Shown: piece after piece, positions 63,677 to 64,000 of the stretch
Layout of the letters: each line of letters begins with the position of its first letter
Position numbering within the stretch: the stretch's first letter is position 1
Source: Pseudoalteromonas sp. H71
Lineage (GTDB): Bacteria; Pseudomonadota; Gammaproteobacteria; Enterobacterales; Alteromonadaceae
Direction: 5' to 3'
Length of the DNA stretch: 64,000 nucleotides
NCBI RefSeq assembly: GCF_001468485.1
Contig: NZ_LODI01000045.1
Coordinates: forward strand, 71,130-135,129
The notes under the pieces: generated by a model
The model's database searches: none
The model's input: only the letters and a program-made list of their open reading frames with translations
Told to the model about the DNA's origin: nothing
Program-made: the position numbers and the translations under genes

Positions 63677-64000
63677 TTAGAAAGTGTTACTAATATTAAA
63701 ACTGATGGTCTTCGTATCGTCATCTTCTTCTTTTTGCAATGGATACGCAAAACTAATCAGCATAGGACCCATTGGAGAGATCCACTGTAATGATAAACCG
63801 GTCGATACTCTAAAGCGCATAGGATCTGAATAATCATCCAGCTTATTGCGTTGGTCTACGAGTAAGTTTTGATAGCGGTCTACGCTAAACTCTGTGTCCC
63901 ATACGTTTGCAGCATCAACAAAGAAGCTGGTACGCACTGAACTTGTATTTTCTTCATCTAAAAACGGTGTAGGAACAATTAACTCCATGCCTGCCACCGC
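63677..64000 (-). CDS. bamA: Outer membrane protein assembly factor BamA, C-terminal end (partial)
   Basis: About 107 codons of the C terminus are inside the window. They show the last strands of the Omp85 barrel, with FFVDAANVWDTEF, the STGLSLQWISPMGPMLISFAYPL motif (typical of BamA, near the end of the barrel) and a final ISFNISNTF ending in Phe. BamA is the core of the beta-barrel assembly machine. The next gene is skp, 11 bp downstream. Confidence 0.94.
   Translation of the reverse strand, partial: AVAGMELIVPTPFLDEENTSSVRTSFFVDAANVWDTEFSVDRYQNLLVDQRNKLDDYSDPMRFRVSTGLSLQWISPMGPMLISFAYPLQKEEDDDTKTISFNISNTF

Noticed and set aside
1-64000. CRISPR arrays, tRNA genes, insertion sequences, attachment sites
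   Set aside because: None seen: no evenly spaced repeats, no transposase or integrase ORF, and no clear cloverleaf sequence in the gaps between genes.

Overview
The window looks like chromosomal DNA of a marine gammaproteobacterium of the order Alteromonadales, most likely Pseudoalteromonas. This is inferred from the AT-rich composition, the abundance of TonB-dependent receptors, and typical gene neighbourhoods (priC-ybaM; bamA-skp-lpxD-fabZ-lpxA and lpxB-rnhB-dnaE-accA-tilS; TonB receptor-tryptophan halogenase-SapC). No tRNA, rRNA operon, CRISPR array, insertion sequence or prophage was seen. One stable RNA, the 4.5S signal-recognition-particle RNA, is present on the minus strand near 40.1-40.2 kb.

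Layout. 0-9 kb: the start of a TonB-dependent receptor, then divergent polB and dinG around a LexA-type box, followed by a plus-strand run of a TSUP permease, priC, a class IV-type histone deacetylase homologue, a ComFB-like protein and a 50-residue YbaM homologue. 9-16 kb: two lipoproteins, a DMT exporter, and an ECF sigma/anti-sigma pair next to a secreted subtilisin-like protease, an outer-membrane barrel protein and a low-complexity secreted protein. Two nearly identical ECF-type promoters precede the sigma gene and the low-complexity gene, which suggests one envelope regulon. 15.7-18.6 kb: a FAN1-like nuclease fused to a DEDDh exonuclease, preceded by a perfect LexA box, and a small dual-specificity phosphatase.

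19-29 kb: a nutrient-uptake island with DUF6445, SapC, a flavin halogenase-like protein and an STN-domain TonB receptor, divergent from fecI-fecR and a sugar-porter MFS gene. 29.5-37 kb: a FadL-type porin gene broken by one in-frame amber codon, split YeeE/YedE sulfur transporter halves, an MscS channel, a siderophore receptor behind a Fur-like box, and a COG0523 GTPase with a DUF1826 partner behind a Zur-like box. 37-46 kb: a hybrid sensor kinase, the SRP RNA, DUF3014, a patatin, a CPA2 antiporter and a diguanylate cyclase.

45.6-64 kb: the conserved envelope/replication cluster on the minus strand. It is interrupted between lpxA and lpxB by a plus-strand cytochrome bd operon (cydA, cydB, cydX, cydD, cydC) and a short RlpA-like lipoprotein gene. 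A perfect 24-bp palindrome lies upstream of cydA.

The most unusual items are the LexA-controlled FAN1-exonuclease fusion, the two-promoter ECF envelope regulon, a TonB receptor with a second signal peptide behind its STN domain, and the cyd operon splitting the lpx cluster.
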